A DNA stretch of 64,000 bases, from assembly GCA_030373505.1 (NCBI GenBank), contig JAUCYS010000010.1:62001-126000 (forward strand), written 5' to 3'. The DNA is from Parasphingorhabdus sp. (lineage in GTDB: Bacteria > Pseudomonadota > Alphaproteobacteria > Sphingomonadales > Sphingomonadaceae). The notes under the pieces are model-generated. The model worked only from the letters and a program-made list of their open reading frames with translations, made no database searches and was not told the DNA's origin. The translations under genes and the position numbers were made by a program. Shown here in pieces: positions 46,160 to 52,961 of this stretch (its first letter is position 1; every line of letters starts with the position of its first letter).

Positions 46160-46539
46160 GCTCTTCCCGCACCAAATTCTATCTCGACAAGAGACGCGCC
46201 AAATGGAGCGGGGTCTGCGCCGGGATCGCCGATTATACCGGGATCAATGTGGCCTGGGTCCGACTGGCAGCGATCATCGCCACCGTCACCTTCGCCTTTC
46301 CCTGGACGCTGGTCGCCTACTGGATCGCGGCAAAAATATCCGAGCCAAAGCCGATGGGCATGTATCTGAGCGATCCGGAGGACACGAAATTCTGGCAGGG
46401 CGTGCGCCAGTCGCCCCGCCGCACCACCCGCGATATCAAATCCCGGTTCCGCGAAATCGACCGCAAGCTGGCCGACATGGAACTCTATTACACAAGCAAG
46501 AATACCGCGCTGTCGAACGAGATCGAAAATCTGCGCTGA
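46156..46539 (+). CDS. pspC: Phage shock protein PspC
   Basis: Inner-membrane stress sensor, 127 residues. The PspC domain FYLDKRRAKWSGVCAGIADY with the following hydrophobic helix (LAAIIATVTFAFPWTLVAYWIA) is unmistakable. The C-terminal tail, REIDRKLADMELYYTSKNTALSNEIENLR, is the conserved PspC coiled coil (consensus RLxxLExYVTSxxFxLxxEFxxL). This tail recurs in the next genes. Confidence 0.93.
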   Translation: MSSSRTKFYLDKRRAKWSGVCAGIADYTGINVAWVRLAAIIATVTFAFPWTLVAYWIAAKISEPKPMGMYLSDPEDTKFWQGVRQSPRRTTRDIKSRFREIDRKLADMELYYTSKNTALSNEIENLR

Positions 46540-46562
46540 GCGGCTGAACAGGGAGAATGAAA

Positions 46563-46871
46563 ATGGATTGGGGAAGCCCGCAATTTGTCCTCGCGATCAT
46601 CGCCATCAGCTACGGAGGATGGATCGTCAACAACTGGATCCGAGCCAAACATGGCTATGAGCTGGAAGACGAATGGGGCGGGAAATCCGGAAAATCCGGA
46701 AAAGCCGGCCCGGATGAGCAACGCAAGATCGAATTGCTGTCCAACGAGAATGCCCAGCTGGTCGGGAAGATCGACCGGCTGCAGGAACGGCTCCAGGTTC
46801 TGGAACGGATCGCCACCGATCCCGCCAAGCGCACCGCCGATGAAATCGAAGCCCTGAGGGAGAAAAACTGA
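46563..46871 (+). CDS. Psp-associated small membrane protein A (TM + Psp-like coiled-coil tail)
   Basis: First of six small genes after pspC; about 102 residues. One N-terminal helix (FVLAIIAISYGGWIVNNWI), then a juxtamembrane motif RAKHGYELEDEWGGK, a short Lys/Ser/Gly linker and the tail RLQERLQVLERIATDP followed by DEIEALREK. GGGAG at seven bases favours the second ATG (46563) over one at 46557. Not assignable to a named family beyond resemblance of the tail to PspB/PspC. Coupled to the next gene by a TGATG overlap. Confidence 0.8.
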   Translation: MDWGSPQFVLAIIAISYGGWIVNNWIRAKHGYELEDEWGGKSGKSGKAGPDEQRKIELLSNENAQLVGKIDRLQERLQVLERIATDPAKRTADEIEALREKN

Positions 46872-47200
46872 TGGACCCGGATAAAATTTCCTTCCTGACT
46901 TCCATTGCCCCGATGATTGCAGTGGTCACCGCCATCGCCGTTGGCGGCTGGGTTCTCACGACCTGGATGCGGGTCAAGAACGGATATCCCCTCGAAAACC
47001 AGTGGGGCAAGGCGGTCTATCCGAAAACCGATCGGGAAGCGGCCGAGCGAGTCAAATTGCTCACCAATGAAAATGCCGAACTGCGCGCAGAACTGGGGTC
47101 CATCAAGGATCGGCTCGCCAATGTTGAACGGATCGTGACCGACGACAGCCACCGGCTGACCCAGGAAATCGAGCAATTGCGCGACAAGCGCGCAAACTGA
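46871..47200 (+). CDS. Psp-associated small membrane protein B
   Basis: A 109-residue paralogue of the previous protein. Helix MIAVVTAIAVGGWVLTTWM, juxtamembrane motif RVKNGYPLENQWGK (compare RAKHGYELEDEWGGK), and tail SIKDRLANVERIVTDDSHRL, then TQEIEQLRDK, closest of the six to the PspC tail consensus (RLxxLExYVTS...LxxEF). One-base overlap with the gene before it. Probably an inner-membrane protein with a cytoplasmic coiled coil. Confidence 0.8.
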   Translation: MDPDKISFLTSIAPMIAVVTAIAVGGWVLTTWMRVKNGYPLENQWGKAVYPKTDREAAERVKLLTNENAELRAELGSIKDRLANVERIVTDDSHRLTQEIEQLRDKRAN

Positions 47201-47210
47201 GGAGGATATT

Positions 47211-47495
47211 GTGAGCACATTTGCCTTTCTGACCTTTTTCCTGATCGTGGTCGGTATCCCGGTAATCGGCGGCTTCGTGAGCAAGATGCACAAGGCCAAT
47301 ATCGAGCTGGAAAAGAAGAAGCTCGAAACCCTTGGCCACCAGACCGCCGAAAAAGCGGCTCAATATGCCGCGCATACCCAGAGGCTCGAACAGCGCGTGC
47401 GCGTTCTGGAACGCATCATCACCGACAAGGGATTCGATGTTTCGATGCAGATTGAAGAATTGCGCAGCGAACCTGAAACGAAGGAACTGAACTGA
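47211..47495 (+). CDS. Psp-associated small membrane protein C
   Basis: GTG start preceded by GGAGG at five bases. 94 residues: helix FLTFFLIVVGIPVIGGFV, then an uninterrupted charged helix and the tail RLEQRVRVLERIITDKGFDV, then QIEELRSE. Unlike A, B and E it lacks the H-G-Y-x-L-E juxtamembrane motif. Coupled to the next gene by TGATG. Confidence 0.8.
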   Translation: MSTFAFLTFFLIVVGIPVIGGFVSKMHKANIELEKKKLETLGHQTAEKAAQYAAHTQRLEQRVRVLERIITDKGFDVSMQIEELRSEPETKELN

Positions 47496-47749
47496 TGGGC
47501 TTTGAATTTGCACTTCTCATTCCGCTCGCTCCCTTTGCGCTGGGTGCGCTCTGGATATGGACCCGCCATCAGAGCAAAATGGCGGAAAAATACGGCCATC
47601 TTCCGAAAGGCGTGGACGCGGACACCGACCGGATGCGCGAGGAACTGAAATATCTGAAGGAGCGGGTGGCGGTTCTGGAGCAGATCACCACCGACGGCCA
47701 CAGCACCAGGCAGCTGGAAAATGAAATTGAACAATTGCGGGATCGCTGA
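47495..47749 (+). CDS. Psp-associated small membrane protein D
   Basis: 84 residues: helix ALLIPLAPFALGALWIWTRH, then a linker and the tail YLKERVAVLEQITTDGHSTR, then NEIEQLRDR. The first eleven residues of that tail (YLKERVAVLEx) are identical to the tail of the next gene product, pointing to recent duplication or strong constraint. Stop of the previous gene overlaps its start. Confidence 0.8.
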   Translation: MGFEFALLIPLAPFALGALWIWTRHQSKMAEKYGHLPKGVDADTDRMREELKYLKERVAVLEQITTDGHSTRQLENEIEQLRDR

Positions 47750-47774
47750 TCCGGATTGATTGAGGAGACAGGAT

Positions 47775-48044
47775 ATGGGTTGGCCAGAAGCTGTGGTTGC
47801 CATCATCATCATTGTGACGATCGGACGAGTGATGCGGTCCAAATATCGCGCCGAGCATGGCATTCTCGAGGATCGCAGAGGAAATGCCATCGGATCCCAG
47901 GCGAGAAACGATCCGCAGAACGAACGTCTGCAAGAGGAAGTGAAATATCTCAAGGAGCGGGTGGCGGTGCTCGAGAAAATTGCCACCGATGATCGCGGAT
48001 CCCGCGAACTGGAAAAAGAGATCGAGAAATTGCGCGACCGCTGA
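47775..48044 (+). CDS. Psp-associated small membrane protein E
   Basis: 89 residues from an ATG preceded by GAGGAGA; the frame extends to a TTG at 47760 that overlaps the Shine-Dalgarno and is not used here. Helix WPEAVVAIIIIVTIGRVM, juxtamembrane motif YRAEHGILEDRRGN akin to A and B, and tail YLKERVAVLEKIATDDRGSR then KEIEKLRDR. Confidence 0.8.
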   Translation: MGWPEAVVAIIIIVTIGRVMRSKYRAEHGILEDRRGNAIGSQARNDPQNERLQEEVKYLKERVAVLEKIATDDRGSRELEKEIEKLRDR

Positions 48045-48074
48045 GCCGGTCCGGAAAGTAGAAGGACAAGCATA

Positions 48075-48305
48075 ATGCAAGAACCTGCTTTTTATATGAT
48101 CACCGCGGCCTTTTCCCTGATCGGGCTCACGGTATTGTCGCTCGTCGCCCTGCGCGGATGGCGCGACTGGATCGCCCTGAAGGCCCGCGAACTGGAGCAG
48201 CGCCGCGAGGACAATCCGCCCACCGCAACATCGCGGATAGAGGTTGCGGATCTGAAGGAACGGATTCGCAAGCTGGAAGCCATTGCGGCCGGCGTGGAGC
48301 TTTGA
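48075..48305 (+). CDS. Psp-associated small membrane protein F
   Basis: 76 residues, last of the array: helix FYMITAAFSLIGLTVLSLVAL, then charged helix and the shortened tail DLKERIRKLEAIAAGVEL, which ends where the others continue. It is the most diverged member and closest in outline to E. coli PspB. Followed by a REP repeat pair and sufE. Confidence 0.78.
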   Translation: MQEPAFYMITAAFSLIGLTVLSLVALRGWRDWIALKARELEQRREDNPPTATSRIEVADLKERIRKLEAIAAGVEL

Positions 48306-48334
48306 CTACAAACCGTTCATGCTGAAGCTACACA

Positions 48335-48428
48335 CCGTTCGTGCCGAGCTTGTCGAAGCACTGGTCTGCGCGTGCCTCCTGCCGTTGACCTGCGGTCGCC
48401 TTCGGCTCGACAGGCTCAGGGCGAACGG
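48335..48428. repeat. REP-type inverted repeat pair after the psp operon
   Basis: CCGTTCGTGCCGAGCTTGTC (48335 on) and, about 50 bases later, the inverted half-site CCTTCGGCTCGACAGGCTCA ending in GGGCGAACGG (48428). A further partial half-site starts at 48313. Same family as the elements in trmD and between gatC and gatA. Together with flanking sequence it fills the 192 bases before sufE. Confidence 0.85.
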
Positions 48429-48497
48429 ATGAATCGGCACGAGGCGAACGGCAAAAATGGGTGACGTTGTCGCCACACACTGCTAACCGCCCTCCCC

Positions 48498-48902
48498 ATG
48501 AGCAAAATTGACGATCTGATCGAAGAATATGAGTTTCTCGAGGCCGATGACCGTTACCGGTTGCTGATCGATCTCGGCAAGCAGCTGGACCCGATGCCGG
48601 ATGCGCTGAAAACCGATGCCACGCTGGTGCGGGGCTGTTCCGCGTCGGTCTGGGTCTATCCCACACAACTGGACGACGGGCGGCTGCATTTTCTGGCCGA
48701 CAGCAATGCAGCCATTACCAAGGGCATCATCGCGCTGGTGCTGGAGACCGTGCAGGACCAGACCACGGAGCAGATCCGGCAAACCGATATCGCTGCGGTG
48801 CTGGAGCCCTTTGATCTGAAGAATCAGCTGAGTTCCAACCGGACCCAGGGCATTCCCAACATGATTGCACTGATCCAGCAGACAGCCGAGCGGTTGCAGT
48901 GA
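48498..48902 (+). CDS. sufE: SufE family cysteine-desulfuration protein
   Basis: Accepts sulphur from a cysteine desulfurase for Fe-S cluster assembly. The 134-residue protein has the active cysteine Cys47 in LVRGCSASVWV and FLADSNAAITKGIIALVL, both typical of SufE/CsdE. No suf genes are adjacent, so it is a stand-alone copy. Normal length. Confidence 0.93.
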   Translation: MSKIDDLIEEYEFLEADDRYRLLIDLGKQLDPMPDALKTDATLVRGCSASVWVYPTQLDDGRLHFLADSNAAITKGIIALVLETVQDQTTEQIRQTDIAAVLEPFDLKNQLSSNRTQGIPNMIALIQQTAERLQ

Positions 48903-49020
48903 TACCGCTACGCCTGCTCACGTAAGAGCGCAGCGCCCGGTTACCGTTGCAGAAAGTTTTGAACTGGGCAGACCAGTTTATAGCCTGCTGACTTCCCCGA
49001 TATTGTGATCGTCGCAAGCG

Positions 49021-49053
49021 CAGGAGATGGATTCCTGCCTGCGCAGGAATACC
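49021..49053. repeat. Short palindromic repeat (second family)
   Basis: GATTCCTGCCTGCGCAGGAATACC forms a GGATTCCTGC/GCAGGAAT-type inverted repeat. Related half-sites occur at 53886-53973 (complete pair), and degraded at 3052 and 54810. This family often yields spurious translations like 'IPAFAGM'. Confidence 0.7.
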
Positions 49054-49056
49054 AGG

Positions 49057-49593
49057 CTAGATCGGTTTCCAGACGCGCCGTTCCTCGGCAATGCGCAGAA
49101 CTTCAAAGGCCGCCTGTGCCGTCTGGAACTTCCTAGCCGCTTCCGCATCGCCGGGATTGACGTCCGGATGATATTCCTTGGCCATCGACCGCCAGGCCTT
49201 TTTCACCGTTTCAAATTCCACATCGGGAGTCAGGTCGAAAATTTCCAGCGCGGTCATCTCGTCGCGCGAACGGCTGCCGTCGCCGGAGCCCATCCAGCTG
49301 TAATGGGCCGCTTCCTGATAGGCGTTGGCATCGCGTTGCTCGTCGGCCTCGCGCTTCTTGCGCTCTTCCTTGTCGAGACCTTCGAAATAGTCCCATCCGC
49401 GATTATATTCAGCGGCATGGGTCTGGCAGAAATACCAGCGCTCGGGGCTGTTGGGCGATTTGGGTGCCGGGCAGTTGCCGGCTTCGTCGCAACCGTGGCG
49501 GTCGCAGATCTTGACCTGCTGCGTTTCACGGGAGCTTTCATAGCTTCCCCAGCGGGGAAAGCCCCAATTGTCGGATCGTTTGGCTTTTGGCAT
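49057..49593 (-). CDS. J-domain (DnaJ-like) protein
   Basis: A 178-residue protein whose J domain is at the C-terminus (about residues 115-178): LEIFDLTPDVEFETVKKAWR, the HPD motif in YHPDVNPGD and a final FQTAQAAFEVLR helix. The N-terminal part has CDRHGCDEAGNC and RWYFCQTHAAEYN, cysteine/histidine pairs that may bind zinc. It should recruit an Hsp70 partner; this architecture is common in sphingomonads. Start at MPKAKRSDNW; an in-frame Met ten codons upstream is possible. Confidence 0.85.
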   Translation of the reverse strand: MPKAKRSDNWGFPRWGSYESSRETQQVKICDRHGCDEAGNCPAPKSPNSPERWYFCQTHAAEYNRGWDYFEGLDKEERKKREADEQRDANAYQEAAHYSWMGSGDGSRSRDEMTALEIFDLTPDVEFETVKKAWRSMAKEYHPDVNPGDAEAARKFQTAQAAFEVLRIAEERRVWKPI

Positions 49594-49669
49594 AGTCTCT
49601 ATTCTAACAGAGGCGGGTCGCAAGTTCCACCGCTAAGATAATACCAGAGGGTCTGTAAGCCGGGTTCTG

Positions 49670-49697
49670 TCCACCCGCCTCCGCATAAAGCTTAGGC
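49670..49697 (-). repeat. Extra hairpin near the rnpB 3' end
   Basis: CCCGCCT and AGGCGGG pair around AAGCTTTATGCGG, between the 3' strands of P2 and P1. The sequence CCGCC-N-AAGCTTTA is shared with the P3 palindrome, suggesting a common origin. E. coli RNase P RNA has only a short link here. Confidence 0.55.
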
Positions 49698-49978
49698 GGG
49701 ATAGCCAGCCATTCATCTGGGCCATGCATTGCTGCGTGGCTCTAGCAACCAACCCGGGCTGCAGGCCGAAAAAGCCATATGCCGCCCCTATTTGGTTTTG
49801 CTCCAGGTGGGGTTTACCGTGCCAGGCCTGTTGCCAGCCCCGCGGTGCGCTCTTACCGCACCCTTTCATTGTCACGTGACCGAAGTCGTCGCGACCTGCT
49901 TTCTGTTGCACTTTCCCTAGGGTCGCCCCCGCCGGCCATTAACCGGCACCTTTTAATCGTGGAGCCCGGACTTTCCTC

Positions 49979-50063
49979 CCTCCTACGCTAAAGCTTCGGC
50001 GGACAGGCCCGCCAGGATATTTCGGTATCCCGGGCTCGCCCGCCGGAGCTTTAGCGTAGGAGG
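49979..50063. repeat. Long palindrome forming the P3 helix of rnpB
   Basis: TCCTACGCTAAAGCT (49981-49995) and AGCTTTAGCGTAGGA (50047-50061) are perfectly complementary, extended by CGGCGG/CCGCCG after one mismatch; the middle contains another GGATA/TATCC hairpin. In the folded RNA this is helix P3. No second full copy is in the window; a half-like copy is at 49670-49697. Confidence 0.85.
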
Positions 50064-50089
50064 ACGGCTGGCCGACCCTCTGGTCCGCC

Positions 50090-50782
50090 CTATTTAGTGA
50101 TTCCGCGCTCTCTGTCCAACATTAATGACAGAAGCAGCGAGCGGCATTCGCCGTCGATCACGCCGTCGATGATTTTTGGCCGGAACCGGCGCTGAAAGGC
50201 GACGACCGCAGCGGTCTGATCGGAGATGTCATAGCCGAACCGTTCGAGCGCCAGCATGAAGCCGCCATCGGTCCAGGGCGGGTCGCCTAGCTTCAGCGGC
50301 GGTTTCTTGAGCGCAATGCCGTGGCGGGCCAGTCTTTCCCAGTCGAAAAGCTCGCCCGGGTCCTGCTTGCGGGCGGGCGCGAGATCACTATGGCCGATGA
50401 CATTTGTCGGGGTGATATGGTGCCGCTGCACGATATCATGGGCGAGCCGGGTGACCGCATCCATCTGTTCTTCCGGGAACGGCACATAGCCCCATTCATG
50501 GCCGGGATTGACGATCTCGATGCCGATGCTGGCGCTGTTGACGTCCGTGATGCCGCGCCAGTAGCCGCGGCCGGCGTGCCAGGCGCGCTTTTCCTCGTCG
50601 ACCATCTGGACGACCTGGCCGTCCTCGGTGACGACATAATGGGCGGAGACCTTGGCTTCCGGATTGGCCAGCCAGCTGATCGCCGAGGCCGCGTCCTTCA
50701 TGCCCGTATAATGCATGACCAGGATGCTGATCGGCAGCGCACGTTCGTCATAATTGGGAGACGGCGTCCATATCCTATCCAT
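50090..50782 (-). CDS. ampD: AmpD-family 1,6-anhydro-N-acetylmuramyl-L-alanine amidase
   Basis: Zinc amidase recycling cell-wall fragments released by lytic transglycosylases. The 230-residue protein has amidase_2 motifs with zinc ligands His24 (LVMHYTG), His131 (VIGHSDLAPARK) and Asp141 (QDPGELF), plus AWHAGRGYWRG and IGIEIVNPGHEWGY. The C-terminus (SDQTAAVVAFQRRFRPKIID) is a peptidoglycan-binding domain, so this longer form may be AmiD-like; no clear signal peptide is seen, favouring cytoplasmic AmpD. Followed at once by rnpB. Confidence 0.9.
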   Translation of the reverse strand: MDRIWTPSPNYDERALPISILVMHYTGMKDAASAISWLANPEAKVSAHYVVTEDGQVVQMVDEEKRAWHAGRGYWRGITDVNSASIGIEIVNPGHEWGYVPFPEEQMDAVTRLAHDIVQRHHITPTNVIGHSDLAPARKQDPGELFDWERLARHGIALKKPPLKLGDPPWTDGGFMLALERFGYDISDQTAAVVAFQRRFRPKIIDGVIDGECRSLLLSLMLDRERGITK

Positions 50783-50816
50783 AGCAGACTTCCTTCTCCA
50801 ACCGGGCCGGGACCAT

Positions 50817-51458
50817 TCAGGCGGTTACAATAGCACCAAGAAGCAATTCTGTCCCGGATTCCGGAGAAATCCTGAGATCGCCGCCGTTTTTCAGGGCCAG
50901 TTCGCGCGTCATCCACGCCGCTGCGGTCCGGGCGCTGAGATCGGCGGGAGCGATCGTGCCGTCGAGCGCGGTCCGGATACCGTTATCCAGCGCGATTTTC
51001 GTGCCTTCCGCCCGGATCACCACCTCGATCCCGAGATCGCCCTGTTCCGCGCCGATGTCGAGGCGGCCACCCCTGACCAGCGTTTCCTTTGCGATCAGCG
51101 CCAGATTGAGCAAAATCTTGATCGCCTTTTTCGGCAAGGCATGGCCCTGAACCGCCCAGCCCAGAGTGATCTTGCCCGACTCGCCGAGCAACGCCTCGAT
51201 CAACTGCCGCGCCTCGGCGGGATCAATCGTGTCGCCAAAGCCGCCCGCCGCGCCAAAGGCGAGCCGGAAATATTTCAGCTTGTCGGCAGAGGTTCGGGCG
51301 CTGTCGGCCAGCAGGTCCATGCAGCGGTCGCGCATCACCGGATCATCCTCGCCTTCGAGCAATTCCAGCCCGTTGTTGAGCGCACCGACCGGACTTAGCA
51401 AATCATGACAGATTTTCGAACATAGGAGAGAGGCGAGGTCCACTTCGATATTCGACAT
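50817..51458 (-). CDS. chpT: Histidine phosphotransferase ChpT
   Basis: A 213-residue phosphotransfer protein related to ChpT, which relays phosphate from the hybrid kinase CckA to CtrA and CpdR in the alphaproteobacterial cell-cycle/motility circuit. The phosphorylated histidine lies in the DHp-like helix KICHDLLSPVGALNNGLELL; the rest is a degenerate ATPase-like domain ending in ELALKNGGDLRISPESG. ATP-binding motifs are not evident, as expected for ChpT. Confidence 0.88.
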   Translation of the reverse strand: MSNIEVDLASLLCSKICHDLLSPVGALNNGLELLEGEDDPVMRDRCMDLLADSARTSADKLKYFRLAFGAAGGFGDTIDPAEARQLIEALLGESGKITLGWAVQGHALPKKAIKILLNLALIAKETLVRGGRLDIGAEQGDLGIEVVIRAEGTKIALDNGIRTALDGTIAPADLSARTAAAWMTRELALKNGGDLRISPESGTELLLGAIVTA

Positions 51459-51484
51459 ATAAATGCGCTTTCAAACTGTGATTT

Positions 51485-51916
51485 CTATTCCGCGGCTGTT
51501 TGGCCTTTTGCATCGGCGCAATCAAGCGGGATCGCGTCAAAACGGCCATAAATTTCGCCATCGGGAACCGCCTGCCAGGCGGCGGCATCCTGCCCGTTGA
51601 TGATCAGCCAGAGCCGGCCATCGGGCGCCGCGCTTTCGGCATCGGTGACCGAGGGACGCACCGGTCCCGAGGGGTGGGAATGATAATAGCCGAGGACAGG
51701 CTCGCCGCCGCTGCGTTCGCCCCGTTCCGCATCGATCAGGGTGCGGGGGTCAATCTCGAAATGCCGGCGCGGATCGTCGGCGACATTTTTGGCCGCACGG
51801 CGGGCGCTGACCCTGCCCTCCCGGCCAAATAAAATTCCGCATATTTCCAGCCCCGCTGCCGCACGGGCCAGTTGCTGCAGATCGGCCAACATCGCGCTTG
51901 ATATAAGGAGTTGCAT
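51485..51916 (-). CDS. JAMM/MPN+ metallopeptidase-like protein
   Basis: A 143-residue Mov34/MPN/PAD-1 domain protein. The JAMM zinc site is visible: Glu in LEICGILFG, then YYHSHPSGPVRPSVTDAE with H-x-H and the S-x-x-D pair. Bacterial members act in sulphur-carrier processing or as peptidases for ubiquitin-like proteins; no carrier protein gene is beside it. I start at MQLLISSAML, the first strand of the fold; that ATG and the rluD ATG share the palindrome CATG (51914-51917). Confidence 0.85.
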   Translation of the reverse strand: MQLLISSAMLADLQQLARAAAGLEICGILFGREGRVSARRAAKNVADDPRRHFEIDPRTLIDAERGERSGGEPVLGYYHSHPSGPVRPSVTDAESAAPDGRLWLIINGQDAAAWQAVPDGEIYGRFDAIPLDCADAKGQTAAE

Positions 51917-52886
51917 GGCCCACATCTACGCGATGAAACCAGGGCAATCCACCATATCCGGAACATTACCGGATTCCGAGAAAAAACAGAGACTGGATGC
52001 GGCCCTGACCGAGGCGGTCGAAGGGCTGTCGCGTGAACGGGTAAAATCGCTGATTTCCGCGGGAAACCTGCAGCTTGACGGCGCAATATTCACCGATCCT
52101 GCTGCCAAGAAAATGGGCGGCAAGTCGTTCGAGCTGACGATTCCGGAGCCGGTGGACGGCCCTGCCCTGGCGCAGGACATCGCCCTGGATGTGGTTTTTG
52201 AAGACCCGCACCTGATCATCATCAACAAGCCGGCAGGTCTGGTGGTCCACCCGGCGGCCGGTCATGCCGACGGCACGCTGGTCAACGCCCTGCTGCACCA
52301 TTGTCGGGGTCAGCTGTCCGGCATCGGCGGCGTCACCCGGCCCGGGATCGTCCACAGGATCGACAAGGACACGTCGGGACTGATGGTAGCCGCCAAGACC
52401 GATGCCGCGCATCAGGGCCTCAGCGCGCTGTTCGCCAGGCATGATATCGAACGGCGCTATATGGCGATCGTCAACGGCCGCCCCAACCCGGCGTCGGCGA
52501 CGATCGAGGGCAGTATCGGGCGCAGCAACGTCAATCGCAAGAAAATGGCGGTGGTCGGCGACGACCGGGGCAAGCTTGCGATGACCCATTATACGGTCAA
52601 GGAGATGCTCGACGGCGCGGCGCTGGTGGAATGCACGCTGGAAACCGGACGGACTCACCAGGTCAGGGTGCATATGGCCCATATCGGCCACAGCCTGATC
52701 GGCGATCCGCTCTATGGCACTCGTCGAAAATCATTACTTTCCCGGCGAAAAGATATTCAATTTGGACGGCAGGCGCTGCATGCTGCTAGTCTTGGATTTG
52801 TTCACCCCATAACGACCGAAAAATTGACGTTTTCTATCGATTTCCCGGACGATATGCAGGAACTATTCATGAAGTTGCGGGTATAA
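51915..52886 (+). CDS. rluD: RluA/RluD family 23S rRNA pseudouridine synthase
   Basis: A 323-residue enzyme with an N-terminal S4 RNA-binding domain (QRLDAALTEAVEGLSRERVK), then the catalytic domain with the aspartate in RIDKDTSGLMVAAKT, LIIINKPAGLVVHPAAG and LVECTLETGRTHQVRVHM. AAGGAG precedes the ATG at five bases; the long frame from 51741 lies inside the divergent gene. RluD is the closest type by length and S4 domain; the target uridines are inferred. Confidence 0.92.
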   Translation: MAHIYAMKPGQSTISGTLPDSEKKQRLDAALTEAVEGLSRERVKSLISAGNLQLDGAIFTDPAAKKMGGKSFELTIPEPVDGPALAQDIALDVVFEDPHLIIINKPAGLVVHPAAGHADGTLVNALLHHCRGQLSGIGGVTRPGIVHRIDKDTSGLMVAAKTDAAHQGLSALFARHDIERRYMAIVNGRPNPASATIEGSIGRSNVNRKKMAVVGDDRGKLAMTHYTVKEMLDGAALVECTLETGRTHQVRVHMAHIGHSLIGDPLYGTRRKSLLSRRKDIQFGRQALHAASLGFVHPITTEKLTFSIDFPDDMQELFMKLRV

Positions 52887-52961
52887 GGAATACACCTTAT
52901 ATAAGCTTTGACCAATGGGTGCTTAATGAGGCCCGGCGGCATAACATAAGAAGGAACGAAA

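Larger units (their letters stand above)
49641..50086 (-). ncRNA. rnpB: RNase P RNA (rnpB) with a palindromic P3 helix
   Basis: Catalytic RNA that removes tRNA 5' leaders. Reading the minus strand: P1 is ACCAGAGGGTC (50084-50074) with GACCCTCTGGT (49653-49643); P2 GGCCAGCC pairs with GGCTGGCT; the conserved core GAGGAAAGTCCGGGCTCC follows, then GTGCAACAGA, GAAAGGGTGCGGTAAGAGCG, GGCACGGTAAAC, CCAAATAGGGG, AGATGAATGGCTG and ACAGAACCCGGCTTACAG. About 446 nt, longer than usual; the excess is mostly the P3 region (49979-50063). Type A architecture. It abuts the end of ampD on the same strand. The exact ends are set from P1 and could be off by several bases. Confidence 0.93.

Noticed and set aside
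49633-49911. 92-codon open frame on the minus strand
   Set aside because: Lies wholly within RNase P RNA.
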